Source of the DNA: Hyphomicrobiales bacterium
GTDB lineage: Bacteria; Pseudomonadota; Alphaproteobacteria; Rhizobiales; Beijerinckiaceae
Assembly: GCA_027484655.1 (NCBI GenBank)
Contig: JAIXSM010000059.1
Span: forward strand, 1 to 54,363
Direction: 5' to 3'
DNA length: 54,363 nucleotides
In this document: piece by piece, positions 41,212 to 49,981 of the stretch
Layout of the letters: the number at the start of each line of letters is the position of its first letter
How positions within the stretch are numbered: the first letter of the stretch is position 1
Notes under the pieces: model-generated
The model's database searches: none
Seen by the model: only the letters and a program-made list of their open reading frames with translations
What the model was told of the DNA's origin: nothing
Translations under genes and position numbers: made by a program

Positions 41212-42051
41212 ATGCTCGCCTCGCTCAACGCGCGCGCAGCGGTCCTTTCGCTGGTGCTGCTCGCCACATTCCTGCTCGCCTGGCACGTGGGCGTTCAGGG
41301 TTCCAAGCCGGTCCAGCAAATGGACCCTGAATACGCCCGACTGATGGGTATCGCCGCAACACAGGGCAAATCGGCGATGCCCGGCCCCGTAGAGGTCGGC
41401 GCGCAGATCTGGGGTCATCTCACGAACCCGTTTTATGACAAGGGCCCCAACGACAAGGGGCTGGGAATCCAGCTCGCCTACTCGTTGGGCCGCGTTCTGC
41501 TGGGCTACTTCCTTGCAGTGCTGGTCGCTCTGCCCGTGGGCTTTCTCATCGGCATGTCGCCCTTGATGAGCCGCGCGCTTGATCCCTTCATCCAGGTGAT
41601 GAAGCCGATCTCGCCGCTCGCATGGATGCCGCTCGCGCTCTACACGATCAAGGACTCGTCGATCTCAGCGATCTTCGTGATCTTCATCTGCTCCGTGTGG
41701 CCGATGCTCATCAACACAGCGTTCGGCGTCGCCGCCACCCGCAAGGAATGGCTCAACGTCGCCCGCACGCTGGAGGTCTCGCCGCTGCGCAAGGCTTTCA
41801 CCATCATCCTGCCGGCGGCGGCGCCGACGATCCTCACCGGCATGCGTATTTCCATCGGCATCGCGTGGTTGGTGATCGTCGCCGCAGAGATGCTCGTGGG
41901 CGGCACCGGGATTGGCTACTTCGTCTGGAACGAGTGGAACAACCTGTCGATCACGAACGTGATCACGGCCATCTTCGTCATCGGCGTCATGGGCATGATC
42001 CTGGATCAGACGCTCGCCGCCATCGCCCGCTCCGTCACCTATCCGGAATGA
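41212..42051 (+). CDS. cynB: Cyanate/nitrate ABC transporter permease
   Basis: A 279-residue inner-membrane permease of the NrtB/SsuC type. Helices at about 10-27, 90-112, 125-150, 160-180, 205-235 and 245-270. The EAA loop that docks the ATPase is near 180-205 ([32 protein letters not shown], parts). The start lies five bases after the binding-protein stop and its stop overlaps the ATPase start (ATGA). Confidence 0.9.
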   Translation: MLASLNARAAVLSLVLLATFLLAWHVGVQGSKPVQQMDPEYARLMGIAATQGKSAMPGPVEVGAQIWGHLTNPFYDKGPNDKGLGIQLAYSLGRVLLGYFLAVLVALPVGFLIGMSPLMSRALDPFIQVMKPISPLAWMPLALYTIKDSSISAIFVIFICSVWPMLINTAFGVAATRKEWLNVARTLEVSPLRKAFTIILPAAAPTILTGMRISIGIAWLVIVAAEMLVGGTGIGYFVWNEWNNLSITNVITAIFVIGVMGMILDQTLAAIARSVTYPE

Positions 42052-42950
42052 AGCCCGTGAGCACATCCAGCAAGTTCATCTCCATTGAAGGGATCGCCCG
42101 GCGCTATCCCAAGGCCGGCGGCGGCAAGACGACAATCTTCGAGGATCTCTGGTTCTCGATGAACAAGGGCGAGTTTTCCTGCATCATCGGACATTCCGGC
42201 TGCGGCAAGACGACCGTTCTCAACATCCTCGCTGGCCTCGAGCTGCCCGAGGACGGCGTGGCTGTGGTCGATGGGCGCGCCATCGAAGGCCCATCGCTTG
42301 ACCGCGCCGTGATCTTCCAGAGCCACGCGCTGCTGCCGTGGCGTTCGGTGCTCGGCAATGTCGCGTATGCGGTGTCGTCGAAGTGGCGCGACTGGAGCCG
42401 CGATCAGGTCAACGCCCACGCCATGAAGTTCATCGAGAAGGTGGGCCTCAAGGGCAGTGAACTGAAGAAGCCTGCGGAGCTGTCTGGCGGCATGAAGCAG
42501 CGCGTCGGCATCGCCCGCGCGCTGTCCATCGAGCCAAAAATCCTCCTCATGGATGAGCCGTTCTCGGCGCTTGATGCGCTGACCCGTGGCTCGCTGCAGG
42601 AAGAGGTGCGCCGCATCTGCCTGGAGACGGGACAAACCGCGTTCATGATCACCCATGACGTGGATGAGGCCATCTACCTCGCCGACCGCATCGTGCTGAT
42701 GACGAACGGGCCGGAGGCGATGATCGCGGAGATCGTCGAGAACCCGCTGCCGCGCGATCGTCGCCGCATCGACGTTCACAAGTCGGCGGACTACTACCCG
42801 CTGCGCAATCACCTGATGGACTTCCTCGTCTCGCGTTCGAAGACGTTCAAGGACGAGATTCCGGCCGGCTACGACAAGAAGCACCCGCCCGTTGTGCGCC
42901 CCTGCGCCGAGCCGCCACACGTTCCAGGCGAGACCCGCAAGGTCGCCTGA
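42048..42950 (+). CDS. cynD: Cyanate/nitrate ABC transporter ATP-binding protein
   Basis: A 300-residue ABC ATPase with Walker [11 protein letters not shown]-loop FQSHALLPW, signature [15 protein letters not shown], Walker [13 protein letters not shown] and the switch His in MITHDVDEA. The ~60-residue C-terminal tail is longer than the minimal ATPase and resembles the nitrate/cyanate group. The ATG at 42048 overlaps the permease stop, so the complex is made from one coupled unit. The stop is 37 bases before cynS. Confidence 0.93.
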   Translation: MKPVSTSSKFISIEGIARRYPKAGGGKTTIFEDLWFSMNKGEFSCIIGHSGCGKTTVLNILAGLELPEDGVAVVDGRAIEGPSLDRAVIFQSHALLPWRSVLGNVAYAVSSKWRDWSRDQVNAHAMKFIEKVGLKGSELKKPAELSGGMKQRVGIARALSIEPKILLMDEPFSALDALTRGSLQEEVRRICLETGQTAFMITHDVDEAIYLADRIVLMTNGPEAMIAEIVENPLPRDRRRIDVHKSADYYPLRNHLMDFLVSRSKTFKDEIPAGYDKKHPPVVRPCAEPPHVPGETRKVA

Positions 42951-42987
42951 CCCATCCCCCCCTCATCGACAACTTGGAGAAAGACCA

Positions 42988-43470
42988 ATGAAGCGCGAGC
43001 AACTTTCTGAGAAGATCCTCGACATCAAGCGTGAGAAGGGCTGGACCTGGCGCTACATCTGCGACGAGATCGGCGGCGTCTCCGACGTGCTGATCGTCGG
43101 CGCCCTGCTCGGCCAGATGAAGCTCGTCAAGCCGCTCGCCAAGAAGGCCGCCGTTCTGTTCGGCCTGAGCGAGGTTGAGGAGCGCATGCTCAACGAGGTG
43201 CCCTATCGCGGCACGCAGATGCCCCCGACCGATCCGCTGATCTACCGCTTCTTCGAGATGGTGATGGTCAACGGCCCGGCATGGAAGGCGCTGATCGAGG
43301 AGGAGTTCGGCGACGGCATCATGTCCGCCATCGACTTCGACTTCCAGATGGACCGCCTGCCCAACCCCAAGGGCGACCGCGTCAAGATCGTCATGTCCGG
43401 CAAGTTCCTGCCGTACAAGTATTACGGCGCCCAGCAGGGCATCCCGGAGTACGGCTTCAAGGAAGAGTGA
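42988..43470 (+). CDS. cynS: Cyanate hydratase (cyanase)
   Basis: A 160-residue cyanase. Catalytic residues equivalent to E. coli Arg96, Glu99 and Ser122 are Arg87, Glu90 (YRFFEM) and Ser113 (GDGIMSAID). An N-terminal helical DNA-binding-like domain and the C-terminal VKIVMSGKFLPYKYYG are as in the family. It converts cyanate plus bicarbonate to ammonia and CO2, giving usable nitrogen. TTGGAGAAAG precedes the ATG. No carbonic anhydrase (cynT) is in the operon. Confidence 0.97.
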   Translation: MKREQLSEKILDIKREKGWTWRYICDEIGGVSDVLIVGALLGQMKLVKPLAKKAAVLFGLSEVEERMLNEVPYRGTQMPPTDPLIYRFFEMVMVNGPAWKALIEEEFGDGIMSAIDFDFQMDRLPNPKGDRVKIVMSGKFLPYKYYGAQQGIPEYGFKEE

Positions 43471-43492
43471 GGCGTCTCTCCCCAATCCACAT

Positions 43493-43519
43493 CCCCGGAC
43501 GCCGAACGGCGATCCGGGG
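43493..43519. repeat. GC-rich palindrome after cynS (family copy 1)
   Basis: CCCCGGA...TCCGGGG flanks an inner GCCG-AA-CGGC. A closely similar element (CCCCGGACGCCGAAGACGAT then CCGGGG) is at 54230-54255, so this is an intergenic repeat that may also act as the operon's terminator. No T-run. Confidence 0.6.
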
Positions 43520-43605
43520 CCACGCGTGAAAATGGCAGGATCCCGGGTTCGTGCAACGCGCGCCCCGGGAATAAGGAGAGTGTCCGCGGACCGCCCCAGA
43601 GGCGA

Positions 43606-44616
43606 TCAGCCCACCTTCGCCTGGGCGAACGTCGCCATGTCGCGATGGCACGCGAGCGCCGCCTTCACGACGCCGGCGGCCATGGCGGCGCCCGAGCCTT
43701 CACCAAGGCGCATGCCAAGGTCGAGCAGCGGCGCTTTGCCGAGCCGCGCGAGCGCCTCACCATGGGGCGCCTCGCCGGAGCGATGCCCGGCCATGCAATG
43801 GTCGATGGCGCACGGATCGACCGCGTGCAGAATCGCAGCCGCGGCCGTGGCCACATATCCATCAATGATGACCGGGACGCGCTCGATGCGCGCGGCCACG
43901 ATGGCGCCGGCGATGGCGCAGATCTCTCGCCCACCGAGGCGGCGCATCACCTCGAGCGGATCGCCAAGATGCGCCTTGTGCAGCGCGACAGCCCGCTCCA
44001 CCGCATCAATCTTGCGGGCAAGGCCCGCGTCGTCCACGCCGGCGCCGCGTCCCACCCAGTCCGCAGCCTTGCCGCCATAAAGCGCGTGGTTGATGGCCGC
44101 GGCCACCGTGGTGTTGCCGATGCCCATCTCGCCGACGCACAGCAGATCGATGCCGCCGGCGATGGCCTCCATGCCGAAGGCGAAGGTGGCGGCAGCGGCC
44201 CGCTCATCCAGCGCCGCGTCCCGGGTGATGTCAGCGGTGGGCAGATCCAGCGCGAGATCGAACACCTTGAGGCCAAGATCATAAGCCGCGCAGATCTGGT
44301 TCACCGCGCCGCCGCCCGCCGCAAACGTCTCCATCATCTGGCGCGTCACGGCTGAGGGCCACTTCGAGACGCCCTGCTCCACCACCCCGTGGTTGGCGGC
44401 GAAGATCGCCACCAGCGGCCGGTCGATTGTGGGCTTCGACTTGCCCTGCCAGGCCGCCAGCCACTCGACGATTTCCTCAAGGCGGCCAAGGGCGCCGGCA
44501 GGCTTCACGAGTTCCGCGTCGCGCGCGCGGACCATGTCTACGCACTCCTGCGATGCGGGGGGCATGATCTGGAACAGCGCGCGAATGTCGTCGAACGGAA
44601 GACCGGTGGGGGGCAT
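43606..44616 (-). CDS. cobT: Nicotinate-nucleotide-dimethylbenzimidazole phosphoribosyltransferase
   Basis: A 336-residue CobT. Family stretches: AIFAANHGVVEQGVSKWPSAVTRQMM (parts), CVGEMGIGNTTVAAAI, GRGAGVDDAGLARKIDAV and the C-terminal LLDLGMRLGEGSGAAMA, which contains the catalytic Glu in LGEGSG. It makes alpha-ribazole phosphate for the lower ligand of cobalamin. AGGATCCC precedes the ATG. No cobalamin riboswitch is evident in the 158 bases upstream. Its pathway partner cobV lies 4 kb away with tat and other genes between. Confidence 0.96.
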   Translation of the reverse strand: MPPTGLPFDDIRALFQIMPPASQECVDMVRARDAELVKPAGALGRLEEIVEWLAAWQGKSKPTIDRPLVAIFAANHGVVEQGVSKWPSAVTRQMMETFAAGGGAVNQICAAYDLGLKVFDLALDLPTADITRDAALDERAAAATFAFGMEAIAGGIDLLCVGEMGIGNTTVAAAINHALYGGKAADWVGRGAGVDDAGLARKIDAVERAVALHKAHLGDPLEVMRRLGGREICAIAGAIVAARIERVPVIIDGYVATAAAAILHAVDPCAIDHCMAGHRSGEAPHGEALARLGKAPLLDLGMRLGEGSGAAMAAGVVKAALACHRDMATFAQAKVG

Positions 44617-44716
44617 GGGATCCTGCTTGCGATGAGGCTGGCCGTCTTAGCAGCGGGCGCCGTTGCGCGAAAGAGCGGGGACGCCGCAGCGCGGGGGCGG
44701 CCAAGGGCGCGCGCGA

Positions 44717-44745
44717 TTGACGCACCCTGATACTGGAGCTAGACA
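44717..44745 (+). promoter_or_regulatory. Sigma-70-type promoter for the Cys-rich secreted protein
   Basis: TTGACG (44717-44722), 17 bases, TAGACA (44740-44745). The -10 region ACTGGAGCTAGACAA differs by one base from the one at 19186-19200. RNA start near 44752, 23 bases before the ATG with AGGAGG between. Confidence 0.5.
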
Positions 44746-44774
44746 ATTCCCGTTTTTTTCAGGAGGCGTTCTTC

Positions 44775-45146
44775 ATGTCAGTGTTTCGTCGTCTCGCAAT
44801 TGCGTTCGCTATCGTCCTCGCCGCGTTTTCCTTCTCGGCGCCGGTGAGCGCCCAGTCGCTTGAATGGCGGTTCAAGAGCGAGCACCCTAACGTGGTGGAT
44901 GTCGAGTTGTACTCCATGAACCGCGATCACACGTGGCCGGGCGGCAACGAGGTCTACACGTTGCGCGACTACTCGACCCGCAACATCGACATCAGCTGCC
45001 GCCGCGGCGAAAAGATTTGCTACGGCGCATGGGTGCGCAACAGCAAAAGCTCGACGTGGGGCGCCGGAGTGGACGGCAAGGAGGATTGCGACAGCTGCTG
45101 CTTTATCTGCGACGGCGGTCGCACGCCCGTGTTGGTGCTTGAGTAG
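44775..45146 (+). CDS. Small secreted cysteine-rich protein, unknown function
   Basis: A 123-residue protein with a signal peptide (MSVFRRLAIAFAIVLAAFSFSAPVSAQ). The mature ~96 residues have six cysteines in the second half: ISCRRGEKICYGAWVR and DCDSCCFICDGG. Trp- and Asn-containing early part (LEWRFKSEHPNVVDVELYSM). I recognise no family. Disulfides are likely in the periplasm or outside the cell. AGGAGG precedes the ATG; promoter at 44717. It is an isolated gene before tatA. Confidence 0.8.
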   Translation: MSVFRRLAIAFAIVLAAFSFSAPVSAQSLEWRFKSEHPNVVDVELYSMNRDHTWPGGNEVYTLRDYSTRNIDISCRRGEKICYGAWVRNSKSSTWGAGVDGKEDCDSCCFICDGGRTPVLVLE

Positions 45147-45269
45147 CCCGGCCTGACGCCGTAGAGAATTCCCCTCAAGGCTGGCGCGGCCGTCCTTGTT
45201 TTTGCCGCGCTGGTTGCCTACGTTCGCCGGGACCGAGCGCCGTCCCGCGCGCGAAGGGAGGTCTTCGAT

Positions 45270-45569
45270 ATGGGTGGTTTTTCGATTTGGCACTGGCTCA
45301 TCGTCGGCGCCCTCGCGCTTGTGCTTTTCGGCGGCAAGGGCAAGATTTCTGAGCTGATGGGCGACGTGGCCAAGGGCATCAAGTCCTTCAAGAAGGGCAT
45401 GGCCGAGGACGAGGAGGCGAAACCCGCCGCCGCTACCCCCGCTCCTGCCACTGAGCAGCCGCGCACCATCGACCATGCGCCGACCCAGCCCGCGCAGCCG
45501 GCCCCGGCAGCGCCCGTGGCGTCCGCGCCCCAGGCCGGACAGACGGCGCAGCCCGGCCGCGTGAGCTGA
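45270..45569 (+). CDS. tatA: Sec-independent translocase protein TatA
   Basis: A 99-residue TatA: short N-terminal helix ([20 protein letters not shown]) with the FGGKGK hinge, amphipathic helix ([18 protein letters not shown]) and a long Pro/Ala/Gln-rich tail of variable length. It forms the pore-like assembly of the Tat export system at the inner membrane. GGGAGG precedes the ATG. TatB follows after 193 bases, longer than usual for this operon. Confidence 0.97.
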   Translation: MGGFSIWHWLIVGALALVLFGGKGKISELMGDVAKGIKSFKKGMAEDEEAKPAAATPAPATEQPRTIDHAPTQPAQPAPAAPVASAPQAGQTAQPGRVS

Positions 45570-45580
45570 GCGCGCGGTCT

Positions 45581-45614
45581 TGCGCCCGTCGGGAATTTGC
45601 GCCCGTCGGGGATT
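45581..45614. repeat. Two tandem 17-bp copies between tatA and tatB
   Basis: TGCGCCCGTCGGGAATT (45581-45597) and TGCGCCCGTCGGGGATT (45598-45614), one mismatch. They lie just after the tatA stop in a 193-bp gap that also contains short GC-rich inverted repeats. Nothing else is recognised in the gap. Confidence 0.85.
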
Positions 45615-45762
45615 GCGCAGATTTGAGAAATGCTTCGGCGGCGCCTTGGAGGGCTCCGCCGATCCATGTAAACGGGAACCCGGGCTCCACGCCCGATTGC
45701 GCGCAGCGTCCGCCGCTGGGCGCGGTTCAATGGCGCAGCCGGCGGCAGCACGAAGCGGGTAA

Positions 45763-46245
45763 ATGTTCGACATCGACGCTGGCAAAATTCTGATCCTTGG
45801 CGTCATCGCGCTCATCGTGCTTGGGCCGAAGGAGCTGCCGCGCGTTATGCGCCAGGTTGGCTCCGCCATCGGTAAGATGAGGCGCATGGCTGCGGAGTTT
45901 CAGACTCAATTCATGGACGCCATGAAGGAGTCTGAAATGGAGCAGATCAAGAAAGACATGCAGAAGGTGGCCGATCAGGCGCGGGTCGATATCAACTACG
46001 ACCCGATCCGGGAGACTGATCGCCAGATCCGGGAGGCCATCGACGGGAAGCCGGCGACCGCGCCCGCCGCGGAAAAGCCATCCGATCCGGACAACGCGGT
46101 CTACACCGTGGACCTGCCCCCGCCCACAGGCGTGGCCGCAAACACCGTTGAAAGCGCCCCGGCCAGCCAGCCTGCGCCGGCGGTCACGGACACGCGGACC
46201 GCCGCTGCTACAGACGCCCCCGCACGCAAGGCCGGAGAAGCCTGA
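45763..46245 (+). CDS. tatB: Sec-independent translocase protein TatB
   Basis: A 160-residue TatB: MFDIDAGKILILGVIALIVLGPKELPRVMRQVG has the membrane helix and the GPKELP hinge that marks TatB from TatA. A long amphipathic helix (IGKMRRMAAEFQTQFMDAM) follows, then a low-complexity Ala/Pro/Thr tail. With TatC it binds twin-arginine leaders. TatC starts three bases after its stop. Confidence 0.97.
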   Translation: MFDIDAGKILILGVIALIVLGPKELPRVMRQVGSAIGKMRRMAAEFQTQFMDAMKESEMEQIKKDMQKVADQARVDINYDPIRETDRQIREAIDGKPATAPAAEKPSDPDNAVYTVDLPPPTGVAANTVESAPASQPAPAVTDTRTAAATDAPARKAGEA

Positions 46246-46248
46246 TCC

Positions 46249-47064
46249 ATGGCGAACGTGCCCACACTCCGCGAACAAGACGAAGCCGCCATCGAGGCCA
46301 CCAAGGCGCCGCTGATGGAGCACCTGATCGAACTGCGCTCGCGGCTCATCAAATCCGTAGCGGCGTTCGCCCTGCTGTTCATCTTTTTCTTCTATTTCGC
46401 GAAACACATCTACAACCTCCTCGTCATCCCCTTCGAGAAGGTGGCGGGCGCGGGCGCCAAGCTTATCTACACGGCGCCTCAGGAGTTTTTCTTCACGCAG
46501 ATCAAGGTCGCCATGTTCGCCGCGCTGTTTGCGGCCTGCCCGGTGATTCTCAGCCAGATCTATGCGTTCGTGGCGCCCGGCCTGTACCGGCATGAGCGCG
46601 CAGCGTTTCGCCCCTACCTGTTCGCCACGCCCGTCTTCTTCTTGATGGGCGCGCTGATCGTCTATTTCCTCGTCATGCCGAACCTGCTGCATTTCTTCCT
46701 GGCCATGCAGCAGTCCAAGGAGCCCGGCCGCGCCGAGATCGAACTGCTGCCGCGCGTATCCGAGTACCTGTCTCTCATCATGACGCTGATTTTCGCGTTC
46801 GGGATCACGTTCCAGATGCCGGTGGTGCTTACGCTCCTTGGGCGGATAGGCGTCATTGATTCCGCGTTCCTGAAAGACAAGCGCCGCATCGCCATCTTCC
46901 TGGTCGCGGTGGCGGCGGCGATCCTCACCCCGCCGGATCCGCTCAGCATGATGTTCCTCGCGGTGCCCGGCTGGCTGCTCTACGAGCTGTCAATCTTCTC
47001 CGTGAAGATTGTCGAGAAGCAGCGCGCCGCGGAGCAGGCCGCCCGCGAGGCGGGGGACGACTAA
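46249..47064 (+). CDS. tatC: Sec-independent translocase protein TatC
   Basis: A 271-residue six-helix TatC: PLMEHLIELRSRLIKSVAAFALL (conserved N-terminal HLxELRxRL), FFTQIKVAMFAALFAACPVI, FVAPGLYRHERAAFRPYLF (first periplasmic/cytoplasmic loop with family residues) and FGITFQMPVVLTLLGRIGVI. It recognises the twin-arginine signal. Clients in this window are the Mo hydroxylase large subunit (20919) and CynA (39827). Confidence 0.97.
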   Translation: MANVPTLREQDEAAIEATKAPLMEHLIELRSRLIKSVAAFALLFIFFFYFAKHIYNLLVIPFEKVAGAGAKLIYTAPQEFFFTQIKVAMFAALFAACPVILSQIYAFVAPGLYRHERAAFRPYLFATPVFFLMGALIVYFLVMPNLLHFFLAMQQSKEPGRAEIELLPRVSEYLSLIMTLIFAFGITFQMPVVLTLLGRIGVIDSAFLKDKRRIAIFLVAVAAAILTPPDPLSMMFLAVPGWLLYELSIFSVKIVEKQRAAEQAAREAGDD

Positions 47065-47084
47065 AACCCCTCCAGCCCCCCTGC

Positions 47085-47112
47085 TCCGCCGCGCCCTAAG
47101 CCTTGCGCGGCG
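47085..47112 (+). terminator. Hairpin after tatC
   Basis: CCGCCGCGC (47085-47093), loop of 10, GCGCGGCGG (47104-47112). A perfect 9-bp stem without a T-run, 20 bases after the tatC stop. Confidence 0.4.
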
Positions 47113-47159
47113 GGCGCTTATCGCGCAAACAGCGCTGAACTCGGGCGCAGGGGCTCTTC

Positions 47160-47990
47160 ATGTTTCTCGGAATTCCGGCGGGCGACCTCGCCATTCTCGC
47201 GGTCGGCCTCGCCACGGCGGGCGCCCTCACCGGCGTTCTCGCCGGCGTGTTCGGCGTCGGCGGCGGCGCGGTGATCGTTCCCGTTCTCTACGAACTCTTC
47301 CGCATCATCGGCGTGCCCGAGGACGTGCGGATGCCCCTGTGCGTCGGCACTTCGCTGGCGATCATCATCCCCACCTCACTCGCCTCCTTCCGCGCCCACC
47401 GCAAGCGCGGGACCGTGGACATGGACATCCTGCGCGCGTGGGCGGTCCCGGTGGTGATCGGCACCATCCTGGGAGCGCTGCTGGCCCGGTGGGCGCCCCC
47501 GGCGATCTTCAAGCTCGTGTTTGTGCTGGTGGCCGGCGTGAACGCTGCGCGCCTGATCGGCAATCTCAACTGGCGCCTCGGCGACGACTTGCCGAAAGGG
47601 CCGCTCATGCGCGCCTACGGCTTCTTCACGGGCGTCCTGTCGGCGCTGATGGGGATCGGCGGCGGACAGATCTCCACCATGATCATGACGTTCCACAACA
47701 GGCCGATCCATCAGGCGGTGTCCACGTCGGCGGGCATGGGAATCCTGATCTCTATTCCCGGCGCGCTGGGTTACATGGCGGCAGGGTTCGACAAGACCGG
47801 CCTGCCGCCGCTCTCGCTCGGGTTCGTGTCGCTGCTGGGGTTCGCGCTGTTTGCGCCGATCAGCATCTGGACCGCGCCGCTGGGCGTGCGGCTCGCCCAC
47901 GCCATGTCAAAGCGGACGCTGGAGATCGCCTTCGGCTGCTTCCTGCTGCTGGTATCGCTCCGGTTCCTGGCGAGCTTGCTCGGCTTCTGA
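47160..47990 (+). CDS. TauE/SafE-family membrane permease
   Basis: A 276-residue protein with about eight helices and the TauE/SafE repeats: TGVLAGVFGVGGGAVIVPVLYELF in the first half (parts) and FFTGVLSALMGIGGGQISTMIMTFHNRP in the second. The glycine-rich GVGGG/GIGGG pair is the family mark. Members move organic or inorganic anions such as sulfite or sulfoacetate across the inner membrane. Substrate here unknown. AGGGG precedes the ATG. Its stop directly abuts the stop of the convergent protease gene. Confidence 0.9.
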   Translation: MFLGIPAGDLAILAVGLATAGALTGVLAGVFGVGGGAVIVPVLYELFRIIGVPEDVRMPLCVGTSLAIIIPTSLASFRAHRKRGTVDMDILRAWAVPVVIGTILGALLARWAPPAIFKLVFVLVAGVNAARLIGNLNWRLGDDLPKGPLMRAYGFFTGVLSALMGIGGGQISTMIMTFHNRPIHQAVSTSAGMGILISIPGALGYMAAGFDKTGLPPLSLGFVSLLGFALFAPISIWTAPLGVRLAHAMSKRTLEIAFGCFLLLVSLRFLASLLGF

Positions 47991-48680
47991 TTACTCGCGC
48001 AGCACCAGCCGGTTACGCTCCACGGCGTAGCCGGACAGCTGCGCGAGGAAAGATTGGCCGAGCAGGTTCTCGTGCAAAACGCCCGGGCGGGCGACCAGTG
48101 CGCGCACCCGGCGTTTGGTGATGTCGCCGACGGAGAGCGTCTCCAGCGTGATTGGCGCCGCATGGGTGCGCCCGTTCGCAGTCGCCACCGGCGTGCGGTA
48201 ATCGAGCTTGTCGGGATCGAGCCCCAGCCTGCGGGCGTCCTCAGCGCGCAGAACGACGCTGGACGCCCCCGTGTCGAACATGAACCGCATGGGCACGCCG
48301 TTCGCCTTCATGTCGAACGCGAAGTGCCCATCAGCCCGGCGAATGGCGACTGCCTCGCCGGGGCCGGCCGGGACAGAGCGGCCCGGCACGATCTCGTCCA
48401 TCATGCGCTCTGTGAAGGCGCCGACCTCGTGACGATAGACATAGCCCACCATCACCACGGCGAAGATCGCGACCCAGGCCATGGCGCCGACGAGCGCAAC
48501 GCCAAGGCGACCGCGCCACTCCGAACCAGCCGACCCGAGAATCAGCACAAGAACAAGGATGCTCGCGACCGCTGACGCCAGCTCCCCCGGCGACAGCCCA
48601 AGGGTGAGCTGGTCCTCGGGCAGAAACATGGCTGCGGCCGCAGCTCCGGCGAGGATGAGCAGGACAAGAACGAGGCGCAT
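47991..48680 (-). CDS. Membrane-anchored retropepsin-like aspartic protease
   Basis: A 229-residue protein with three N-terminal hydrophobic segments (residues ~3-18, ~35-50, ~60-80) and a C-terminal single-lobed aspartyl protease domain of ~110 residues. The active-site motif is FMFDTGASSVVL (DTGAS), and LLGQSFLAQL with the flap region resembles the bacterial clan AA (TIGR02281-like) group, which works as a dimer like retropepsins. The domain should face the periplasm. Substrate unknown. No clear ribosome site. Confidence 0.9.
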   Translation of the reverse strand: MRLVLVLLILAGAAAAAMFLPEDQLTLGLSPGELASAVASILVLVLILGSAGSEWRGRLGVALVGAMAWVAIFAVVMVGYVYRHEVGAFTERMMDEIVPGRSVPAGPGEAVAIRRADGHFAFDMKANGVPMRFMFDTGASSVVLRAEDARRLGLDPDKLDYRTPVATANGRTHAAPITLETLSVGDITKRRVRALVARPGVLHENLLGQSFLAQLSGYAVERNRLVLRE

Positions 48681-48710
48681 ACGGGGAAGATAGTGGACGC
48701 GCCGCCCACC

Positions 48711-49508
48711 TCAAAGGAGGGTGGCGGCAAGCGTGAGCAGAAACGCGATCTCCGCGAGTTGCTGCGACGCTCCGGCGATGTCCCCCGTCTGGCCGCCAAT
48801 ATGGCGCCTGGCGATCAGCGTCATGACGCCCGCCGCCGCAAAGGCCGCGACAACCGCGACCAACAGCCGGACCGGCCCCGTGAACGCCGCCATGCAAACC
48901 ATTGCGATCACGAAGGAAAGCGCGATCGCAATGACGAACGACGCCGTGCTTGGCGCGCCGGCCGCCTGCGCGGCGCCGTCCGCGCGCGCTGGCTCCAGCG
49001 CCACAGCGGGCACGAGCCCCGCCACGCGGGACAAGCCGGCCACAGCGACAATCGCCGCGGCGGCGCCAAGCGGGCCGAACATCGCGTCCAGCGCCACGAG
49101 CGCCTGCCAGCGCAGGCCGAGCGACAGGACCAGCGCCGCGCCGCCGAACGTGCCGATGCGACTGTCCTTCATGATTTCAAGCTTGCGCTGGCGCGTGTAG
49201 CCGCCGCCGAGCCCGTCAGCAGAGTCGGCCAGTCCGTCCTCGTGGAACGCGCCGGTGGCGATCACCAGAGCCGCGAGCGCGAGACCCGCGGCCAGCGGTC
49301 CGGGCAAGCCGACGCCGCGCGCGGCGAGCAGGACAAGCGCCCCCACCGCGCCGATGATGGCCCCCGCGACCGGAAGCATCCGCGTGACGCGCGCGAAATC
49401 GGGGAAAGCGTGGGGATCTTTCTCGCCAGACAGCACCGGTGTCGGCAGCCGGGACCAGAAGCGTAAACACACAAGGGTGTCGGTGAGGAGCCCCATGCTC
49501 CCGCTCAC
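48711..49508 (-). CDS. cobV: Adenosylcobinamide-GDP ribazoletransferase
   Basis: A 265-residue membrane enzyme (CobS/CobV). Near the N-terminus: [11 protein letters not shown], then [39 protein letters not shown] (parts) with the acidic ED/DxxD residues for Mg2+ and the substrate. The rest is hydrophobic helices. It joins adenosylcobinamide-GDP to alpha-ribazole, the last step of cobalamin synthesis, at the inner membrane. A GTG at 49508 overlaps the smpB stop (GTGA); an ATG at 49496 is the alternative start. Also called cobS in enteric bacteria. Confidence 0.95.
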   Translation of the reverse strand: MSGSMGLLTDTLVCLRFWSRLPTPVLSGEKDPHAFPDFARVTRMLPVAGAIIGAVGALVLLAARGVGLPGPLAAGLALAALVIATGAFHEDGLADSADGLGGGYTRQRKLEIMKDSRIGTFGGAALVLSLGLRWQALVALDAMFGPLGAAAAIVAVAGLSRVAGLVPAVALEPARADGAAQAAGAPSTASFVIAIALSFVIAMVCMAAFTGPVRLLVAVVAAFAAAGVMTLIARRHIGGQTGDIAGASQQLAEIAFLLTLAATLL

Positions 49509-49981
49509 CCCTTGTCGCGCATCAGGCGCGCTTTCTCGCGGTTCCAGTCGCGCTTCTTCTCGGTTTCCCGCTTGTCATGCAGTTTCTTGCCGCGCGCGAG
49601 CGCGATTTCGAGCTTCGCGCGGCCCTTCTCGTTGAAGTAGAGCTTCAGCGGCACGATGGTCATGCCTTCGCGCTCGACGCCCTGGGCAAGCCGGGCGATC
49701 TCGCGGGCCTTCAACAGCAGCCGGCGCGGGCGCCGCGGCTCGTGGTTGAAACGGTTGGCCTGAAGGTATTCGGGGATGTTGGCGTTGATGAGTTCGACAT
49801 CGCCCTTGCGCGACACGCCGACGTAACTCTCGGCGATGGTCGCCTTGCCGGTGCGCAGCGACTTCACCTCTGTGCCCGTGAGAGAAATGCCGGCTTCAAT
49901 CGTGTCGCCGATCTCGAAATCGAAGCGCGCGCGGCGATTGTCCGCGGCGATCTTGAAATTCGGCTTCTCTTTCGCTGCCAT
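49505..49981 (-). CDS. smpB: SsrA-binding protein SmpB
   Basis: A 158-residue Smp[34 protein letters not shown] (parts), [25 protein letters not shown] and the basic C-terminal tail with the [18 protein letters not shown] helix that enters the ribosomal decoding site. It delivers tmRNA to stalled ribosomes. The start shares one base with the paiB-like stop (TGATG). No ssrA gene lies in the window. Confidence 0.97.
   Translation of the reverse strand: MAAKEKPNFKIAADNRRARFDFEIGDTIEAGISLTGTEVKSLRTGKATIAESYVGVSRKGDVELINANIPEYLQANRFNHEPRRPRRLLLKAREIARLAQGVEREGMTIVPLKLYFNEKGRAKLEIALARGKKLHDKRETEKKRDWNREKARLMRDKG

Noticed and set aside
44617-44774. Cobalamin riboswitch upstream of cobT
   Set aside because: I find no B12-box-like sequence or the expected long leader; the space is shared with the divergent promoter at 44717.
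49505-49981. tmRNA gene next to smpB
   Set aside because: The flanks are tightly packed coding genes that overlap; no room or tmRNA-like sequence exists.
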